Part shown: positions 6,040 through 7,435 of the stretch, piece by piece
How positions within the stretch are numbered: position 1 is the first letter of the stretch
Layout: each line of letters opens with the position of its first letter
Source of the DNA: Planctomycetaceae bacterium
GTDB taxonomy: Bacteria; Planctomycetota; Planctomycetia; Pirellulales; Pirellulaceae
Direction: 5' to 3'
DNA length: 7,435 nucleotides
Assembly (NCBI GenBank): GCA_007695205.1
Contig: REEF01000914.1
Location: forward strand, 1-7,435
Program-made: the position numbers and the translations under genes
The notes under the pieces: model-generated
Told to the model about the DNA's origin: nothing
Seen by the model: the letters and a program-made list of their open reading frames with translations, nothing else
Database searches by the model: none

Positions 6040-7170
6040 CTAGCCCCAGGACGGATACAACGGATTGGCCCAGACGGTGCTGTTCTGCTGGTCATTCAAG
6101 GCGGGATCGGCATGCGAGTTCGTGGGCGAATCCCAGACGCGAAGGCCTTGAGGGCTCAGATGGATCGGGATGCTTTGGGTGCCTGGCACTTCGGCGGCGA
6201 TGGCGCGCAACATTTCTCGGTTCGCCGCGGATTGGGGGCTGCCCAGGATCGTCACCGACCCGCCATCACCACCGGCGCCATTGACTTTCCAGCCCAAGGC
6301 ATCAAACCGCTTCGCCACCTCGATCACCGCAGCGTGTGACGCACTGACCAGTTCCGGATGCAGGCCTTGTTGCGCTTCGGTGTTGTCGATCATGGCGCGT
6401 CCCAGTGCCACAAAATCGCCGGCGTACAGCGCATCTCGAGCTCGCAATGGGGTACGTCGGAGCGGGCGGAGCTGTTTGGCGTCGGGACCTGCGTCTTGTA
6501 GGTCCGCGATCACTCGTTCGTGAACCTTCGACGAACTGTGCGATTGGCCCAGGAAGACCAGCGAGAGCCGCGATTCCAGTTCCCAAGCGATCGGCTCGGG
6601 CAACCGCAGCGGGCTGACGATCGCGTTCGGATAGTTGACAATATCGATGAAGTTGATGCCACCGAAGGCCGAGGCCAATTGGTCCTGGACACCGCATTGT
6701 TGGTGCAGACGTTCGGTTTCAATCCGGTGCGCGGCTCGAGCCACTTCGTGCGGCGTCAAACGTCCGGGACTCAGCAGATCCAACGCGCCGATCAACGCGA
6801 CGCTGACCGCCGCGCTGGTGCCCGTCGAAGCCCCGGCGGGCGCCTCGCTGAAAATATCGATCTCCAAGGCCAGATCGGGAGGCGTTCCCATGAAATCGAT
6901 GGCGGCCTCCAGCAATGGGTGGCGATCGTAGGTCCCACCGACACTATCCAACGTGTATCGCTCGCCGTAATTTTCGGCATAAATGGTTAATGGCGGTCGA
7001 TCGACATGACCGCGATAGACGCGCATCTGCACCTGGGCCATCGGGTAGACGGCGATGTTCAACACACGTCCGAATTTGGCGAACCAGGTGTCCGTCCAGC
7101 CACCCAGGTCGGCGATCCGGATCGGCGCCATACTGGAAATCACGCGCAATGGCTTGTTTTCTCGTTTCAT
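6040..7170 (-). CDS. GHMP-family sugar kinase (heptose-7-phosphate kinase / fucokinase-like)
   Basis: This is a predicted cytoplasmic ATP-dependent kinase of 376 residues from the ATG at 7168-7170. All three GHMP motifs are present: APIRIADLGGWTD (about 15-27) with the substrate-side LGGWTD; EAPAGASTGTSAAVS (about 109-123), the ATP phosphate loop; and NGAGGDGGSVTIL (about 297-309). Between them, CGVQDQLASAFGGINFID (about 159-176) carries a likely catalytic Asp. The RIADLGGWTD...GRVLNIAV start resembles D-glycero-D-manno-heptose-7-phosphate kinases and the kinase half of fucokinase/pyrophosphorylases more than galactokinases or mevalonate kinases, but the substrate cannot be fixed from sequence. 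GGAG at 7176-7179, five nt before ATG, sets this start over the TTG at 7188. No heptose or nucleotide-sugar gene is beside it in the window. The C-terminal 25 or so residues (DSPTNSHADPALNDQQNS...) look like a non-conserved tail. The stop is TAG at 6040-6042. Confidence 0.92.
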   Translation of the reverse strand: MKRENKPLRVISSMAPIRIADLGGWTDTWFAKFGRVLNIAVYPMAQVQMRVYRGHVDRPPLTIYAENYGERYTLDSVGGTYDRHPLLEAAIDFMGTPPDLALEIDIFSEAPAGASTGTSAAVSVALIGALDLLSPGRLTPHEVARAAHRIETERLHQQCGVQDQLASAFGGINFIDIVNYPNAIVSPLRLPEPIAWELESRLSLVFLGQSHSSSKVHERVIADLQDAGPDAKQLRPLRRTPLRARDALYAGDFVALGRAMIDNTEAQQGLHPELVSASHAAVIEVAKRFDALGWKVNGAGGDGGSVTILGSPQSAANREMLRAIAAEVPGTQSIPIHLSPQGLRVWDSPTNSHADPALNDQQNSTVWANPLYPSWG

Positions 7171-7175
7171 CGGAA

Positions 7176-7179
7176 CTCC
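7176..7179 (-). promoter_or_regulatory. Ribosome binding site deciding the kinase start
   Basis: GGAG on the minus strand, with a 5-nt gap to the ATG at 7170, is the best Shine-Dalgarno match in this upstream region. The TTG six codons earlier has no comparable site. Confidence 0.65.
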
Positions 7180-7202
7180 GTTCTTCAACGCACAGATACG
7201 AA

Positions 7203-7376
7203 ATAAGCACCCGGCCAGGTATTTCTTGGTGGAATCAGCGGAAGGGGTCGGGAGTTGTTTTCGGGCAAGCTCGTTTCCATATGGTAGGTCGTTCCCCGAA
7301 AACGACTCCCGCCCCCGCCCGCGTCACCCCTACAAGGCTACCTTGATTGACAAGAAACTCCAGGCCGGGTGCTTAA
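7203..7376. repeat. 174-bp palindromic (MITE-like) element upstream of the kinase
   Basis: The ends 7203-7228 and 7351-7376 form an inverted repeat matching at 22 of 26 positions, with the outermost conserved part TAAGCACCCGGCC. Inside, 7249-7265 and 7295-7311 pair at 16 of 17 positions, and the G-rich segment before the inner left arm resembles the complement of the segment after the inner right arm. CCATATGG (7277-7284) sits almost exactly at the centre. No coding sequence is present. Its left end is 33 bp from the kinase start, so it may contain or replace the kinase promoter. Confidence 0.8.
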
Positions 7377-7435
7377 CATTGAGCTGGCGTGTGTGGCGAC
7401 TTGTCGCAAGACGGCACTACGTCAGCAAATCTTCG
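7377..7435. other. Right-edge non-coding sequence
   Basis: I see no gene here. A small inverted repeat, GCGAC-TT-GTCGC (7396-7407), is the only structure. The adjoining upstream gene, if any, lies outside the window. Confidence 0.5.

Noticed and set aside
7203..7376. Insertion sequence remnant with transposase
   Set aside because: The interior has no transposase-like frame and is itself palindromic, and no clear target-site duplication is visible at the ends.

Overview
The window looks like a piece of a high-GC planctomycete chromosome, probably of the Pirellulales. Three things suggest this: a dockerin-like motif of the planctomycete kind (DVSNDGFLSPLDALLVINEL), a Uma2-family nuclease of the type these genomes carry in many copies, and a large TonB-dependent receptor, together with repeat-filled spacers. 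The assignment is inferred from family resemblance; no marker gene is present.

Layout, left to right. Bases 1-292 are the 3' end of a plus-strand gene of unknown function whose protein carries three PASEMPGHV-type repeats. Bases 293-759 lie between convergent genes and hold no credible gene. They contain 15-bp short tandem repeats, a 24-bp-arm hairpin and two tandem copies of an 84-bp GC-rich repeat. A minus-strand TonB-dependent outer-membrane receptor fills 760-3162 (or 3201), with a likely promoter and a possible Fur-like operator just upstream. Bases 3202-3602 form a second repeat-rich spacer, mostly a 269-bp inverted-repeat element with a perfect 19-bp internal hairpin. Three minus-strand genes follow, read from right to left: a GHMP-family sugar kinase (6040-7170), a Uma2-family endonuclease (5236-5970) and a secreted dockerin-motif protein (3603 to about 5225). 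The right edge holds a third, unrelated palindromic element (7203-7376).

How the genes relate. The kinase, nuclease and dockerin-motif genes are co-directional and closely spaced, so they may be co-transcribed. The dockerin-motif gene appears to start right at the nuclease stop codon, perhaps by translational coupling. No shared pathway is evident. The kinase suggests phosphorylation of a sugar such as a heptose or fucose, and the receptor suggests uptake of a large or scarce ligand, possibly iron-linked. No complete new defence or biosynthetic system is visible. The most unusual content is the non-coding part: every spacer over 250 bp holds structured repeats, and two of the spacers share repeat families.
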